Numbered from the stretch's first letter, positions 43,449 to 53,958 are shown. The stretch is DNA of 64,000 nucleotides from Pontibacter mangrovi (GCF_006385705.1 NZ_VFRQ01000002.1:372001-436000); one strand, 5' to 3'. Translations and numbers: made by a program. The notes: generated by a model not told the origin, from the letters alone.

Positions 43449-46400
43449 TTATCTTACTAGCATTACATAGCCTTTATACAGCTTGTCCTGACCGTCGCAG
43501 AGCTTCACGCGCACCACGTAGAAGTATGTTCCCTCACTCAGGTTGTCGCCGCTCCAGTTGTTCTTGTAGGACTTGCTGTGGTATACCTCATTGCCCCACC
43601 GGTTGATGATCGTTACTTCATTATCAGCATAGTTCTCAATGTTGCTGATCTCCCACAGGTCGTGCGTACCGTCGCCGTTCGGCGAGAACACGTTCGGGAA
43701 TTTCAAATCGCTGTTGGCTCTGGTTGGCACAGGCGTGATATAAAGCGGCTCGTCTGTACATCCGCCGTTGCCTACCGTTAAGGAGATATCGCCGTTGCCT
43801 ATGCCTGGGGTCACCGTGATCTTCGGCGTACCCTGCCCGGTTGTAATGGTCCAGCCTCCCGGCACTTGCCAGTTATACTCGGAAGCTCCCGGCACCGGGT
43901 CCACCTCATAGCTCAGGCCAACGCATGGTGTGCTGGTATCTTTGATTTCGGTGGCTCCTTCTGATGGCATGGCCGCCACATCCAGCGCAGACGGCTCCGT
44001 AGCCCCGCAGCCGTTGACACCTGTCACTGTGATCGTGCCTATGCCCTCGCCGGCCAACACAGTAATTGTTGGGGTCCCGTCGCCATCTAAAATCTCCCAG
44101 CCTTCCGGAACGCTCCAGTCATAGGTTGTGCCGCTGCTTGGGTTCTCAATAGTATAAGTAGTTGTGGAGCCGGCACAAATGCCCGCGCCCCCCACAATGG
44201 CACCGGGAGCCACAGGTATGGCCGGCGACGGCGTAACCTTAAGCTCGGCTGTGCCGCTGGTTTGGCAGCTATTTTTAGCGGTTACCATGATTTTGCCCCC
44301 GTTGCCATTGGTAAGCACCTCTATGGTAGCTGTTCCGTCTCCGGAAACGATAGTCCAGCCTTCTGGCAGTTGCCAGATGTAAGTATCCACATTGCCATCG
44401 GCACTGGCTGTAACGCTGTAGGTGGTGGTTTCGCCCTGACACGGGCTCAGGGAGCCAAGTGAGATTTCAGGCGTAAGCGGTGTGGTTTGCGCCATTACGC
44501 TCAGGCTAGTGCTTCCTTCGCTTCCGCAGGCATTTTTAACCGTCACGGTTACTTGCCCTGTCCCTGTTCCGGCTGTTACAGTAATGCTGGAGGTACCGTC
44601 ACCGTCTTCAATCTTCCAGCCTTCCGGCACGGCCCAATTATAAGACACGGCACCTGCTACCGGGCTGATGCTGTAAACCAGTCCCTCTGTCTTCTCGCAG
44701 AAAGTTGTGGACGGACCTGTAATGGCTCCTGGTGTAACGGGGGTATCGTCAGAGGCAGTTACAGGCAGTACGGTCTCGCCGCTGCTGTCGCAGCTGTTAC
44801 GGGCTACTACTGACACCTGCCCTACGTTACCTGTACTTGTGCCAACCTGCACTTCTATACTTGTAGTACCCTGCCCGTTGAGGATTTCCCAACCTGTTGG
44901 CACCTGCCAGAAGTAAGAGGAGGCATTGTCTACCGGCTCTATGCTATAGGTAAACACACTGCTAGTACACACCAAAGGCTCTCCTTCGATAGGGCCAGGC
45001 GTAACCGGCGGCCCCGTGTTTAGCTGTACCTCACGCGAAACCTGGCCACCGTCGCCGCACCCGTTTTTGCTGGTTACGGAAATGGCGCCGGCAGTGGTAC
45101 CTACCTGCACCACAATGCGTGCGGTACCCTCTCCGGATATGAAAGACCAACCTTGCGGGAGATTCCAAATATAGGACGATGCCCCGTTTACCTCTTCTAC
45201 ATAGAAGGTGGCCTGGTTGCCGGCGCAGACATCCAGGTCGCCAAGTATGGCTAGCGGTGCTGCCGGCGGTGCAGTGCTTGGGCTTACATCCAGCACCTGC
45301 TCGCCACCCGGGCCGCAACCATTTTCTGCCGATACTCTTACCTTGCCACCAGTCCCGTTGGTACTAACGGTAACGGAGGTGCCGTTGTCCTCCACTACGC
45401 TCCAGTTCTCCGGGAAGTACCAGTTATACTTGTAGGCCGTTTCCACGGCGTCAATGCTGAAAGTGTAAATGTCGCCGGCACAAGGCACTGTCTCGCCTGT
45501 AATGGGCCCTGGCATGGCAGGCGCCTCACTTGTCATGATGGTTGTAAGCTGGGTTTCGCCGGTCACGCCGCAGGCGTTAATGGCTTTCACACTGATCACG
45601 GTAGGCTCTGAGCCGGCATTTACCACAATTTTGGTAGTGCCCTGGCCAGACACTATTTCCCAATCATTGTCCTTGCCTACAGACCACTCATAAGAAGAGG
45701 CAAAGGCTACAGGCTCAATAGAAAACTCCAGGCCTTGCTCCCCTACGCAGACAGACGGCGGCCCTGTTATTTGCCCCGGTTGGTCTGGCGGCGACGGCAC
45801 CACGGTTACGTCCAGTGTGGCATCGGTACCGGTACCGCAGTCGTTTTGGCCTGTTACGGTTACGACGCCAGCCACTGAGCCGGCCGTTACGGTTATGCTT
45901 GCCGTTCCAAGGCCATCGGTAATTGCCCATCCCTCCGGCACATTCCAGTCATAATAGTTTACGCCAACAATAGGATCGACCTTGTATACATAGCCCGCAC
46001 TGCCTTCGCAGACCTCGGTTGGGCCGGTTATAGGCGCTGGGGCAGCCGGAGGGGCCGTTTGCGGCACAACATCCAGCGTGCTGATCGCGCCGTTGCCACA
46101 GCCGTTCACTGCGACAACGGTTATGTTGCCGCTAGTAGAGCCTACCAATACCTCAATGGCAGAAGATCCCTGGCCTGATAAAATTTCCCAGCCGCCGTCT
46201 TTCGGCACCTCCCAGAAGTATGAATTCGCCCCGGCAACTTCCTCTATACTATAGTTAGCCGTATTTCCCACGCAGCCATACTTTCCGCCCGCTATAGGGC
46301 CGAGCTGCTGCGGCACATCCTCGGTAGGTATAACGGTCAGGGTACTCGCGTCGCTCTTGCCGCAGTCGTTCCATGCTACTACTGATATCTCGCCGCCGTT

Positions 46401-48449
46401 GGCTTTGGCGTTCACCACGATCTTGTTCGTGTTTTCGCCGCTCACGATCACCCAGCCTTCCGGCAGGCTCCACTCGTACCACAACGCAGTAGGCACTTCC
46501 TCTACAGCGTACTCCAGGCCGGTTTGGTCTATACAAGTATAAATATCGCCCTGGATTGGCCCGGGGGCAGGGCTGGGAGAGGTAACCGGCTCTACAAGCT
46601 TAGAGAAGGGCTCACTGACGCCGCAGCCGTTCTTTGCCCGCACCGTGATTTCTCCGGCCGTCGTGCCGACTTTTATCATTACGTTTCGCGTGCCGTTGCC
46701 CGACACAACGCTCCAGCCTCCACCCGTTGGAACTTCCCATATATACTCTACCGCTGTTGGCACCTCATCTACCTCGTAAGGCACCACGGCATCCACGCAG
46801 CCCTGCTGGGTGCCGGTAATGCTGGTAGGGGCGTCTGGCGTCGCGTCATCTACTTGGGTATACTTTGTCTGCGGGTCGCTGTCGCCGCAGGCGTTGGAGG
46901 CGATAACGGTAACCGTGCCGCTGTTGTCGCCCGGGTTCACCACCACTTCTGTCAGATTTTCGCCCGTCATGGAGGTTCCCTCGCCTGAGGCAAAGGTCCA
47001 TCCGTTTGGAATCACCCAGGTATAGGAGGAGGCGTTTGCCACGGGTGCGATGCTGTAGGTGACACCTGCAGTGCCCCGGCAGATAGCATCCGGGCCTGTA
47101 ACAGACTCCGGCATTTCCGGCACATCGGCTTGTATCGCCACATCAAGTGTTCTGGCTGGGCCTTTGCCACAGCTGTTCTCGGCGGTTACGGTTACGCTGA
47201 AGTTGCTGATGTCATCGGTGCCCACCACCACGTCAATAGAAAGCGATTCTCCGGGAACGCCGTTCTGGATGTAGTCAAGGCCGTCGGTTACGCTCCAGTA
47301 GTACTTGGTAGCGCCGTCCACAGCCTCAATATAGTAGCGGTACGTGCCGTTTTTACAGACTTCCGTGTTTCCAAAGATCTCCCCTGTCTCGGAGAGAAGC
47401 ACGCAAAAGCCTACGACCGCCGTGTTGTTTGAACGGATCTCATCTACGCCGCGCCAAGACACCTGGGCCGAGCTGGAGAGCAGGCCTGCCTGGTTTGTCT
47501 TGGCCTGTATCGTCAGCACGACCTCTTCCCCGTACTCCAGCCTAGAGATAATGAGGTTACCGGACTCCAGGGTGGTTCTGTCGGGAAGCGAAGAGCTCTG
47601 CGACTGAATCTCACCAACTAACTGCCCCAGCGGCACTGTTACGCGCTCGGCGTTAACGGGCCCCAGGTTCTGCACCGTAATGGTATAGGTAACGATCCCC
47701 CCGAAGGCGTAGGTATCCTTATCGGTAGTGATGGTTATGCTGAGGTCGGCCGGGTGGGTGAGGGTGTTTCTGTTAAACTGTATAGTGCCGGTTGTGGTGG
47801 GTGCTGCCAGCCGCCCTTGTAGCTGAGCGGCATCGTTCATCACGATATTGCCTTTTGAAAAAATATTGCCCCTGGCCACGCCGGAGCTCTCCACCAGCAC
47901 GTTGCCATCCACCACCCAGTACACATTTATACCGGCAGCAGTGCCTAGCATCTCATACTCTTTTACTTTGCCAATGGTAAGGTTGCCTGTTATGTGGATG
48001 ATGAAGACCGCGCCTTTTTGGGTGCCGCCGTCAAACTTAAGTATGGCATCGTTGCCCAAAGTGGCGTCGCCGTTAATGACATGAACACCGGGGGTAATGG
48101 TGGCGCCATCCAGAACTCCGCTGGGGAGCGTGCTGGTTACAGGCAGGCTGGTCATGTAGTTCATCGCCGCCAAGGCATCTTTTGCAGCCTGAATGGCGGG
48201 CTCCTCGTTTCTATGCACACCCCGCACAGCCACACCTTCGCCATTCGGCGTAAAACCGGTTAAGTTGCCGTTGCTTACGCCTACCTTGCCCTGCACAACG
48301 GTTTTGCCGGTGTTGGTAACTGCTTGCGATGCAATAGCCCCAAACTCGTACATAGCGCCAAGCGTTGGTGCCTGTTGGGCCATGGCACCAACGGACATCA
48401 TGCAAAAGCATACCAGCAAGAGTATGACTTTTTCTAACCAGCTTCTCAT
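43449..48449 (-). CDS. Giant T9SS type B adhesin with ice-binding-like domain and 14 PKD-like repeats
   Basis: 1666 aa. After the signal peptide (ending GAMAQ) comes a DUF3494 ice-binding-like beta-helix (GAIASQAVTNTGKTVVQGKVGVS to QLQGRLAAPTTTGTIQFN, about 30-225), then a DUF11-like segment (about 230-350). By eye 14 PKD-like repeats of about 85 aa follow, each with a core like Y-W-x-V-P-x-GW-x-I-x-x-G-x-GT and ending in a C-G pair. The C-terminal gliding-motility domain begins FPNVFSPNGDGTHDLWEI and ends KGYVMLVR. Secreted and bound at the surface with the help of the PorP/SprF protein encoded next. Possibly ice binding or adhesion. Confidence 0.88.
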   Translation of the reverse strand: MRSWLEKVILLLVCFCMMSVGAMAQQAPTLGAMYEFGAIASQAVTNTGKTVVQGKVGVSNGNLTGFTPNGEGVAVRGVHRNEEPAIQAAKDALAAMNYMTSLPVTSTLPSGVLDGATITPGVHVINGDATLGNDAILKFDGGTQKGAVFIIHITGNLTIGKVKEYEMLGTAAGINVYWVVDGNVLVESSGVARGNIFSKGNIVMNDAAQLQGRLAAPTTTGTIQFNRNTLTHPADLSITITTDKDTYAFGGIVTYTITVQNLGPVNAERVTVPLGQLVGEIQSQSSSLPDRTTLESGNLIISRLEYGEEVVLTIQAKTNQAGLLSSSAQVSWRGVDEIRSNNTAVVGFCVLLSETGEIFGNTEVCKNGTYRYYIEAVDGATKYYWSVTDGLDYIQNGVPGESLSIDVVVGTDDISNFSVTVTAENSCGKGPARTLDVAIQADVPEMPESVTGPDAICRGTAGVTYSIAPVANASSYTWVIPNGWTFASGEGTSMTGENLTEVVVNPGDNSGTVTVIASNACGDSDPQTKYTQVDDATPDAPTSITGTQQGCVDAVVPYEVDEVPTAVEYIWEVPTGGGWSVVSGNGTRNVMIKVGTTAGEITVRAKNGCGVSEPFSKLVEPVTSPSPAPGPIQGDIYTCIDQTGLEYAVEEVPTALWYEWSLPEGWVIVSGENTNKIVVNAKANGGEISVVAWNDCGKSDASTLTVIPTEDVPQQLGPIAGGKYGCVGNTANYSIEEVAGANSYFWEVPKDGGWEILSGQGSSAIEVLVGSTSGNITVVAVNGCGNGAISTLDVVPQTAPPAAPAPITGPTEVCEGSAGYVYKVDPIVGVNYYDWNVPEGWAITDGLGTASITVTAGSVAGVVTVTGQNDCGTGTDATLDVTVVPSPPDQPGQITGPPSVCVGEQGLEFSIEPVAFASSYEWSVGKDNDWEIVSGQGTTKIVVNAGSEPTVISVKAINACGVTGETQLTTIMTSEAPAMPGPITGETVPCAGDIYTFSIDAVETAYKYNWYFPENWSVVEDNGTSVTVSTNGTGGKVRVSAENGCGPGGEQVLDVSPSTAPPAAPLAILGDLDVCAGNQATFYVEEVNGASSYIWNLPQGWSFISGEGTARIVVQVGTTAGAISVTSKNGCGDGGQVSREVQLNTGPPVTPGPIEGEPLVCTSSVFTYSIEPVDNASSYFWQVPTGWEILNGQGTTSIEVQVGTSTGNVGQVSVVARNSCDSSGETVLPVTASDDTPVTPGAITGPSTTFCEKTEGLVYSISPVAGAVSYNWAVPEGWKIEDGDGTSSITVTAGTGTGQVTVTVKNACGSEGSTSLSVMAQTTPLTPEISLGSLSPCQGETTTYSVTASADGNVDTYIWQLPEGWTIVSGDGTATIEVLTNGNGGKIMVTAKNSCQTSGTAELKVTPSPAIPVAPGAIVGGAGICAGSTTTYTIENPSSGTTYDWSVPEGWEILDGDGTPTITVLAGEGIGTITVTGVNGCGATEPSALDVAAMPSEGATEIKDTSTPCVGLSYEVDPVPGASEYNWQVPGGWTITTGQGTPKITVTPGIGNGDISLTVGNGGCTDEPLYITPVPTRANSDLKFPNVFSPNGDGTHDLWEISNIENYADNEVTIINRWGNEVYHSKSYKNNWSGDNLSEGTYFYVVRVKLCDGQDKLYKGYVMLVR

Positions 48450-48905
48450 TCAGTCAACGGTAAAGATTCTTTATATACTTCTTCGGTTTTATGTGAAACA
48501 TTGAGCCGAGCCATGCAAACGCATTGTACTAAACCAGCCACTTCCAGCAGGCTTAACCCATTGAGTCAATTTTCCAGGTGCAATATTAGACGATAAAAGT
48601 TACATAGAAAAATTATTAAAAACAGCACCCTACATTTCTTCTCTATATTACACCTAAAATTTCACAATTTTTAGTGCAATCCAAGTTTTGCCATTAAATT
48701 TAAATATTTTCACCCTCAATTAACATAGACACATAGAAATAATTCTATATTAGAGACTGAACTTCAATATTATCAGCCCTGAACATACTATTGCAGCCGT
48801 TTAAATATTTTGCACTTATACTATACAGCCCACCAAGCCCAAACAAGGTAACATCACATACAGGCGATATTATTTTTTTTTGAGCCGGGCGTATTGGAAA
48901 AAAAC
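48450..48905. other. AT-rich gene-free region upstream of the 1666-aa adhesin
   Basis: About 455 bp, clearly richer in A/T than the coding sequence, especially 48590-48880. It must contain the promoter of the adhesin operon on the minus strand. I did not find a convincing TTG / TAnnTTTG pair or any repeat. Confidence 0.45.
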
Positions 48906-48947
48906 AAAACGCCTTGCCTTCTGCAAAAGCAAAGGGCAAGGCGTTTT
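48906..48947 (-). terminator. Intrinsic terminator after PorP/SprF copy 2
   Basis: A perfect 13-bp stem (AAAACGCCTTGCC and complement) with a 16-nt loop; the minus strand runs into a TTTTGTTTT tail. 27 bp after the stop. Confidence 0.85.
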
Positions 48948-48974
48948 CTTGGAAAGATCCTGATTAGGCCGGGG

Positions 48975-49934
48975 CTACCACACCCACTGCGGGCAAACAA
49001 TGCGCCTATCGTTAAGCAGCTTGAAGCCGAGCACGATCTCGTGTGTGCCGGCACTCACCTGGTTCAGCTCAGAGGTTGTAAAGTCGTAAGAATAGGAGAG
49101 GTCCAATAGCGGGCTGATGTAAACGCCCACCATGGCCGAGAGGGCATCTTCGTGGCGGTAGGCCCCGCCCACCCAGAAGCGCTCCGCATACATTACCCGC
49201 AGGCTGGCATCAATAGAGGCGGGGCTGGGACCAGCCAGCTTTACCATAACCGAAGGAATCACGTCTATACTTTCGGTTGGCTCCAGGCGATAGCTACCCG
49301 TGATAAAGTAGTGCCGCTGCAGCGACAAGCCAGCCTCGCCACGCGTATTGGCCGACAGACTACCGGCATCCTCCAGGAGCTGCGCCCCTGCCACCCCAAC
49401 CGAAAAGTTGCGCGAGTATAGCCACAACCCCAGGTTCAGGTCCAGCACGGTGTTGTTGATGTTGCCGCCACCCACCAGCGGGTCGTTGTCGTTAGAAAAA
49501 TCCAGCTCGCTGGCGTTTACAGAGTTCCGGATAAGCCCCGTGGCCACGCCCGCCGACACGTTTAGCCAGTTGGTAAGGGGCAGGTGGTACGCATAGGACA
49601 CGCTAAGGCCGGTGCGGCGCAAAGGCCCTGTTTTATCGGTATGGATGGTAGCGCCCACGCCGTGGTGCGCCAGCGCCTTGTGATACTTGTTGCTGGCCGC
49701 ACCTTTGTTCAGCGGCGTGTGGGCCGAGAGGTAGTAGGTGCTAGGCGCCCCGTCGAGGCCTACCCACTGCCGCCTGTGGCTTAACCGTATGTCGGCATAG
49801 TCTTCGATGCCTGCGATAGCCGGGTTTAGCAGGAAGTTGTTGAGCATGTATTGGCTGTACTGCGGCCGTTGCTGCCCCACTGCCTGCATGGCTACCGTTA
49901 AAAGCGAAAGTATAAGTATAAGCGGCTTGGTCAT
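48975..49934 (-). CDS. PorP/SprF family type IX secretion membrane protein, copy 2
   Basis: 319 aa with a signal peptide ending AVGQ, then the family N-terminus RPQYSQYMLNNFLLNPAIAGIEDYADIRLSHRRQWVGLDGAPSTYYLSAH and a beta-barrel. It lies 3 bp after the 1226-aa adhesin gene, repeating the adhesin-then-PorP/SprF order of the neighbouring operon but without the OmpA/PD40 gene. It probably serves the adhesin encoded directly upstream. Confidence 0.9.
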   Translation of the reverse strand: MTKPLILILSLLTVAMQAVGQQRPQYSQYMLNNFLLNPAIAGIEDYADIRLSHRRQWVGLDGAPSTYYLSAHTPLNKGAASNKYHKALAHHGVGATIHTDKTGPLRRTGLSVSYAYHLPLTNWLNVSAGVATGLIRNSVNASELDFSNDNDPLVGGGNINNTVLDLNLGLWLYSRNFSVGVAGAQLLEDAGSLSANTRGEAGLSLQRHYFITGSYRLEPTESIDVIPSVMVKLAGPSPASIDASLRVMYAERFWVGGAYRHEDALSAMVGVYISPLLDLSYSYDFTTSELNQVSAGTHEIVLGFKLLNDRRIVCPQWVW

Positions 49935-49937
49935 GTT

Positions 49938-52900
49938 CTATCGGATAATGGTCACGTTGCCAGAAATCGGCTCCTCGTTAGTGCTGCGCAGGTAGATCAG
50001 GTAATAGTAGGTGGCAACCGGCAGCTCTTTGCCGTTATAGGTGCCGTCCCATGGCACGCCGTACCCTTTCGAGCTGAAAATCTTGTTTCCCCACCTGTTA
50101 AACACCTCCACCCGCATGTCTGGGTAGTCCTCGTAGTTCTTTATCTCCCATACTTCGTTCACGTTATCGCCGTTCGGAGAGAAGGCATTGGGCACCTCTA
50201 TCGCCGGAATCACCTCCACTGTTACGCTGGCGGTATCCACGCAGCCCTCTGCCGTCGTGATGGTTAAAGTATAGGTTATCGTCTCGTCGGGCCTGGCAAT
50301 TGGGCTCTGCAAAGTGGGGTCGTTTAGCCCCGTCGCTGGCTCCCACAGGTACGTAGCGCCGCCGGAGCCGCGTAACTCCACCGGCTGCCCCTGTATAATG
50401 GTCACGTCCTCGCCGGCATTGGCCTCCGGCACTACCACTGTGACAGTGGCCGGGGCTCGGGCAGCACTGACGCACTCCTGGTCGTTTGCCGTCTCCACAT
50501 AGTAGGTTACCGTTTCCGTTACGTTATCGATCACAAACTCTGGCCCCACAAAAACAGGGGAGCCGCCCGTAGAGGCTGTATACCACCTGTACTCCATACC
50601 TCCCGGAGTTGCCACCGCCAGCGTGGCCGAGCCATTTAAGCAGGCTGTAACATTGTTTGCGGCTATGGTTGGCGGCTCCGGCACTGGCAGCACGGCAACG
50701 GCTGCCACGTTAGAAGTATCAGAACAACCACCTGAAAACACAATGCGGCGGAACCAGGTATCGCGGTTAAGGGCAGCAGGCGTGTAGCTCTGTCCGGTGT
50801 TGGTGCCCGCGGCCTGCACAAAGCCTGCGTCCGGCCCGATCGTGCTGCTCTCCCACAGGTAGGCATAGCCACCTGCACCGGCAGTTGGCGTGCTGCCCGT
50901 TATCTCTTCCGGTTGCTGCCCCATACATGCCTCGCTTTGCCTGGCCGTGATGCTGTTGTTCCGTACCGCAGGACTTACGCTTATCTCCAGCACGGCAGAA
51001 GTATCGGCGCCACAGGCGGCTGAGCGCACAATACGGCGGAACCAGGTGGTGCGGCCTAAGTTACCAGGCGAATAGCTCTGCCCAGCGTTTGTGCCCGTCG
51101 CCGCGCCGAAGCCCGCGTCAGGACCTGTGGTGCTGCTTTGCCAGAGATAAGTATAACTGCCGCTGCCTCCGGTTGGCTCAGAGCCGGTAAGTATAGCAGG
51201 CGCTGTGCCGATGCAGGCATTTGCATCTTCGGTGCTGATGGTGTTGTTGGCAAGCGCCGGGTAAAGCGTAAGCTTCACAGGCTCGGAGTAGGAGGTACAG
51301 CCGCCGGAAGTAACCGCTCTCCTGAACCAGTTTTCGCCAGAGCTTAGCTGCCCCGGCGCCAGGGTATAGTTTACATCGTTATTGGTGCCGGGGGCGCTGG
51401 CAAAGCCTGTGGTTGCTCCCTGTGTGCTCACCTCCCACAAAAAAGTATAGGGCCTGCCGCCACCGCCTGAGGGCTCCGAGCCGATCAGGGTTGGCGGCGT
51501 GTCGCCTTCGCAGATCTCGGTTGCCTCGGCTGTAACGGTGTTGGCACTGGCAGGCACAGGGTCCACCGCCACGACCGCTACCACATTGCTGGTGTTCTCG
51601 GCGCAGCTGCCAGAGTACACGATGCGCCTGAACCAAGTATTGCCGGACACAGGCTGCGTCGGTGTATAGTTTTGCGTATTGTTTGTGCCCGGTGCCGCCG
51701 CGAAGCCGGCCGTTGGGCTGGTCGTGCTGATTTCCCAACGGTATCGGGGAGCGGCGTCAGGGTCTCCGCCGGTTGGTGTGCTGCCCGTGAGCACTGGCGG
51801 CGTATCGCCTTTGCAAAGCGTTAGCACCTGCTCCGCCTCCACCTCGATGGTGTTGTTATCAATAGCAGGGACCACACTTATCGGAATGGGCGTGAGCGGG
51901 CTGATACAAACCACACTGTTGGCGGTATCGATGGCGGCTACATAGTAGGTCACGTCGCCGGTTAGCGTTGGAGTGGTGAAGGACGCGCCGGTTTGCAAAG
52001 GCGTGGCATTTGGGTCATTTGTGTCGAACCAGGCGTAGATCGGGCCGGGCCCTGACGGTGTGAGGCGCACAGTGTCGCCGACGCAGGCTGCGCCGGGCGC
52101 CTGCACGATAGGCGCAGCAGGCTGCTGCAGCACCACCACCTCCTGCACCGGCGCCGGCTGCCCCTGGTAAATAGCGTTGGAGCTACCGCACTCGTTCACG
52201 GCCTCCACGGCCACGGTATACTTGCCAGGCGTGGTAAAATTATACTTAAACTGAAAGGTATCGGAATTGAAGGTACGGGTAACGCTGGTCGGGCCGGTGA
52301 TGGAGATCGTCACGGTGATGTTCTCGCCCAGGTTCTTATCCACAAACAAGCCACTGCCCATGCCGCCGGGGCCACTGCTGCTGTAGTCGATCTCAGTGGG
52401 GCCGCAAGTTGTAATGCTCGGTGGCACCTGCACCTGCGGCCAGCCCACCACAATGCCCTGCGAGGTGGTGTCGGAGGCACAGCCATTGGTCACGATCTGC
52501 TCTATCGTATACACCCCAGACTCCGTAAACCGTATACTTGGCTCCGCGGAGGTAGAGTCTCCCGTTTCGAAGGACCAGCCTTGGGCCGGCTGCACCGACC
52601 ATTTATAGCTCAGGCCGCCACCGGTGGCACTATCGGCCAGCGTCACGATGACAGGCACGCAGGGTGGCACCTGGTCTTCTTCCACCCGCTCTTTCTTCTC
52701 CACGCTAAAGTTGGCTTTGGGCTCTTTGTTCACATTAAAATCCTGCTCAAACGTCACCTCGCAGCCGTTGCCTGCTATGGCCCGAATGGTAATAGGGTAG
52801 GTTTTAACCGAGTCGTAGGCCGTGGGGTTGGAGATCGGGAAATCACCGGGGCTATACTGCTGCTCAGCTTCGCCGTTGCCCCAATCCACGAAATAGGTGC

Positions 52901-53618
52901 GGATGTCGGAAAGATAGGGCTCCACCGTCTCGTTGGTGATCTCTGCAAAAACCTCTATCTCATCGTCTTCCACTGTGTCGGGCAGGCACACCTGAAACTC
53001 CGCCTTTTCCGAGAAAGCTACCTCGGGCAGCTTGTTTATGACCACGTCCTGCGTTACGGTATCGGAGTTACAGCCCAGCGCACTGGTGGCAAAGGCTTTT
53101 ACCTCAAACGTTTCATCGCCCACACCCAAAGAAGTGTAGGTATGGGTAACTTCTGCCCCACGGGCGGTGGCGCCATCCCCGAAAAGCCAGGTATAGGTTA
53201 CATCCGGCTGCGGGGCGTTTACCGAAAAAGTGAGCTGGTCGCCGGAGCAAACGGGGTTATTGGGCAGCGGTGTGGGGGTGATGATAAAGCCCGGCGTAGT
53301 AGGGCTGGGGTTTACTGCAATCACCCGCTCGCTGGAGGTATTGGTGGCACAGGCAGCTCCCGATACGCGCACCTGGTAGGTACCCGCCTCGCTCACCTGA
53401 AGCGTTTCACCGGTCTGGCCAGCCAAGTCTTGCCCATCCTTAATCCACTGGTACTCGTATCCGGCAGGTGCGCGCAGCGTGGTGGTTTCGCCCTGGCAAA
53501 GCACGGTGCGCCCCTCCACGGTTACCGTTGTGGGGCACTGCGCCCACGCCACATTGGCCAGCAACAGAAACAGGACACAAAAACCAAGTAGCAAATGCCT
53601 TTGTAACAGAAGGTGCAT
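49938..53618 (-). CDS. Large T9SS type B surface protein with PKD and Ig-like repeats
   Basis: 1226 aa. The signal peptide ends VAWAQ. An Ig-like domain (YEYQWIKDGQDLAGQTGETLQVSEAGTYQV) and PKD domains (VTYTWLFGDGATARGAEVTHTY) follow. Further on are four tandem repeats of about 88 aa (about 620-975), each with C-x-G-x-x-P, LWESSTTGPDAGF-type and WFRRIV-x-SGGC motifs, then another Ig-like domain. The C-terminal gliding-motility domain runs from VPNAFSPNGDNVNEVWEI to ISGNVTIIR. The sorting signal predicts secretion by T9SS and attachment with the PorP/SprF protein encoded next. Ligand unknown. Confidence 0.88.
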   Translation of the reverse strand: MHLLLQRHLLLGFCVLFLLLANVAWAQCPTTVTVEGRTVLCQGETTTLRAPAGYEYQWIKDGQDLAGQTGETLQVSEAGTYQVRVSGAACATNTSSERVIAVNPSPTTPGFIITPTPLPNNPVCSGDQLTFSVNAPQPDVTYTWLFGDGATARGAEVTHTYTSLGVGDETFEVKAFATSALGCNSDTVTQDVVINKLPEVAFSEKAEFQVCLPDTVEDDEIEVFAEITNETVEPYLSDIRTYFVDWGNGEAEQQYSPGDFPISNPTAYDSVKTYPITIRAIAGNGCEVTFEQDFNVNKEPKANFSVEKKERVEEDQVPPCVPVIVTLADSATGGGLSYKWSVQPAQGWSFETGDSTSAEPSIRFTESGVYTIEQIVTNGCASDTTSQGIVVGWPQVQVPPSITTCGPTEIDYSSSGPGGMGSGLFVDKNLGENITVTISITGPTSVTRTFNSDTFQFKYNFTTPGKYTVAVEAVNECGSSNAIYQGQPAPVQEVVVLQQPAAPIVQAPGAACVGDTVRLTPSGPGPIYAWFDTNDPNATPLQTGASFTTPTLTGDVTYYVAAIDTANSVVCISPLTPIPISVVPAIDNNTIEVEAEQVLTLCKGDTPPVLTGSTPTGGDPDAAPRYRWEISTTSPTAGFAAAPGTNNTQNYTPTQPVSGNTWFRRIVYSGSCAENTSNVVAVVAVDPVPASANTVTAEATEICEGDTPPTLIGSEPSGGGGRPYTFLWEVSTQGATTGFASAPGTNNDVNYTLAPGQLSSGENWFRRAVTSGGCTSYSEPVKLTLYPALANNTISTEDANACIGTAPAILTGSEPTGGSGSYTYLWQSSTTGPDAGFGAATGTNAGQSYSPGNLGRTTWFRRIVRSAACGADTSAVLEISVSPAVRNNSITARQSEACMGQQPEEITGSTPTAGAGGYAYLWESSTIGPDAGFVQAAGTNTGQSYTPAALNRDTWFRRIVFSGGCSDTSNVAAVAVLPVPEPPTIAANNVTACLNGSATLAVATPGGMEYRWYTASTGGSPVFVGPEFVIDNVTETVTYYVETANDQECVSAARAPATVTVVVPEANAGEDVTIIQGQPVELRGSGGATYLWEPATGLNDPTLQSPIARPDETITYTLTITTAEGCVDTASVTVEVIPAIEVPNAFSPNGDNVNEVWEIKNYEDYPDMRVEVFNRWGNKIFSSKGYGVPWDGTYNGKELPVATYYYLIYLRSTNEEPISGNVTIIR

Positions 53619-53921
53619 TAAGGTAGGAGTTAAGGGTGGTCTATAGGCTTAGCAAGGTTGAATTACGAAAATCATATATATAAAGATACACAAGCGGTTA
53701 GCCCGGCATCCGCCCCAACTACAAAAGAGTAATACCCAAGGGGCAAAAAGGAGTACAGAATAGAAGCTAATTGCAGCCGTGCCGCCCTTTACCTCTATTG
53801 CCAAAGCCTGCAAAAGGTTACATGGCTTCTTTTATTTCTACAATGCTTTAGATTATAACGGACTGTGTATCTGAAAATTGCATACTTTTATAGCTGTGCC
53901 ATACTTACACAAAGGCGACAT
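53619..53921. other. Gene-free region upstream of the 1226-aa surface protein
   Basis: About 300 bp, AT-rich, expected to hold the promoter of the second adhesin operon (minus strand). No repeat or clear promoter pair found. Confidence 0.4.
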
Positions 53922-53958
53922 AAAAAGAGCGCCTGACTCATTTCTGAATCAGGCGCTC
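53922..53958 (-). terminator. Intrinsic terminator after the DUF2167 gene
   Basis: A 10-bp stem (GAGCGCCTGA and complement) with a 12-nt loop, followed on the minus strand by TTTTT, 23 bp past the stop. Confidence 0.85.
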
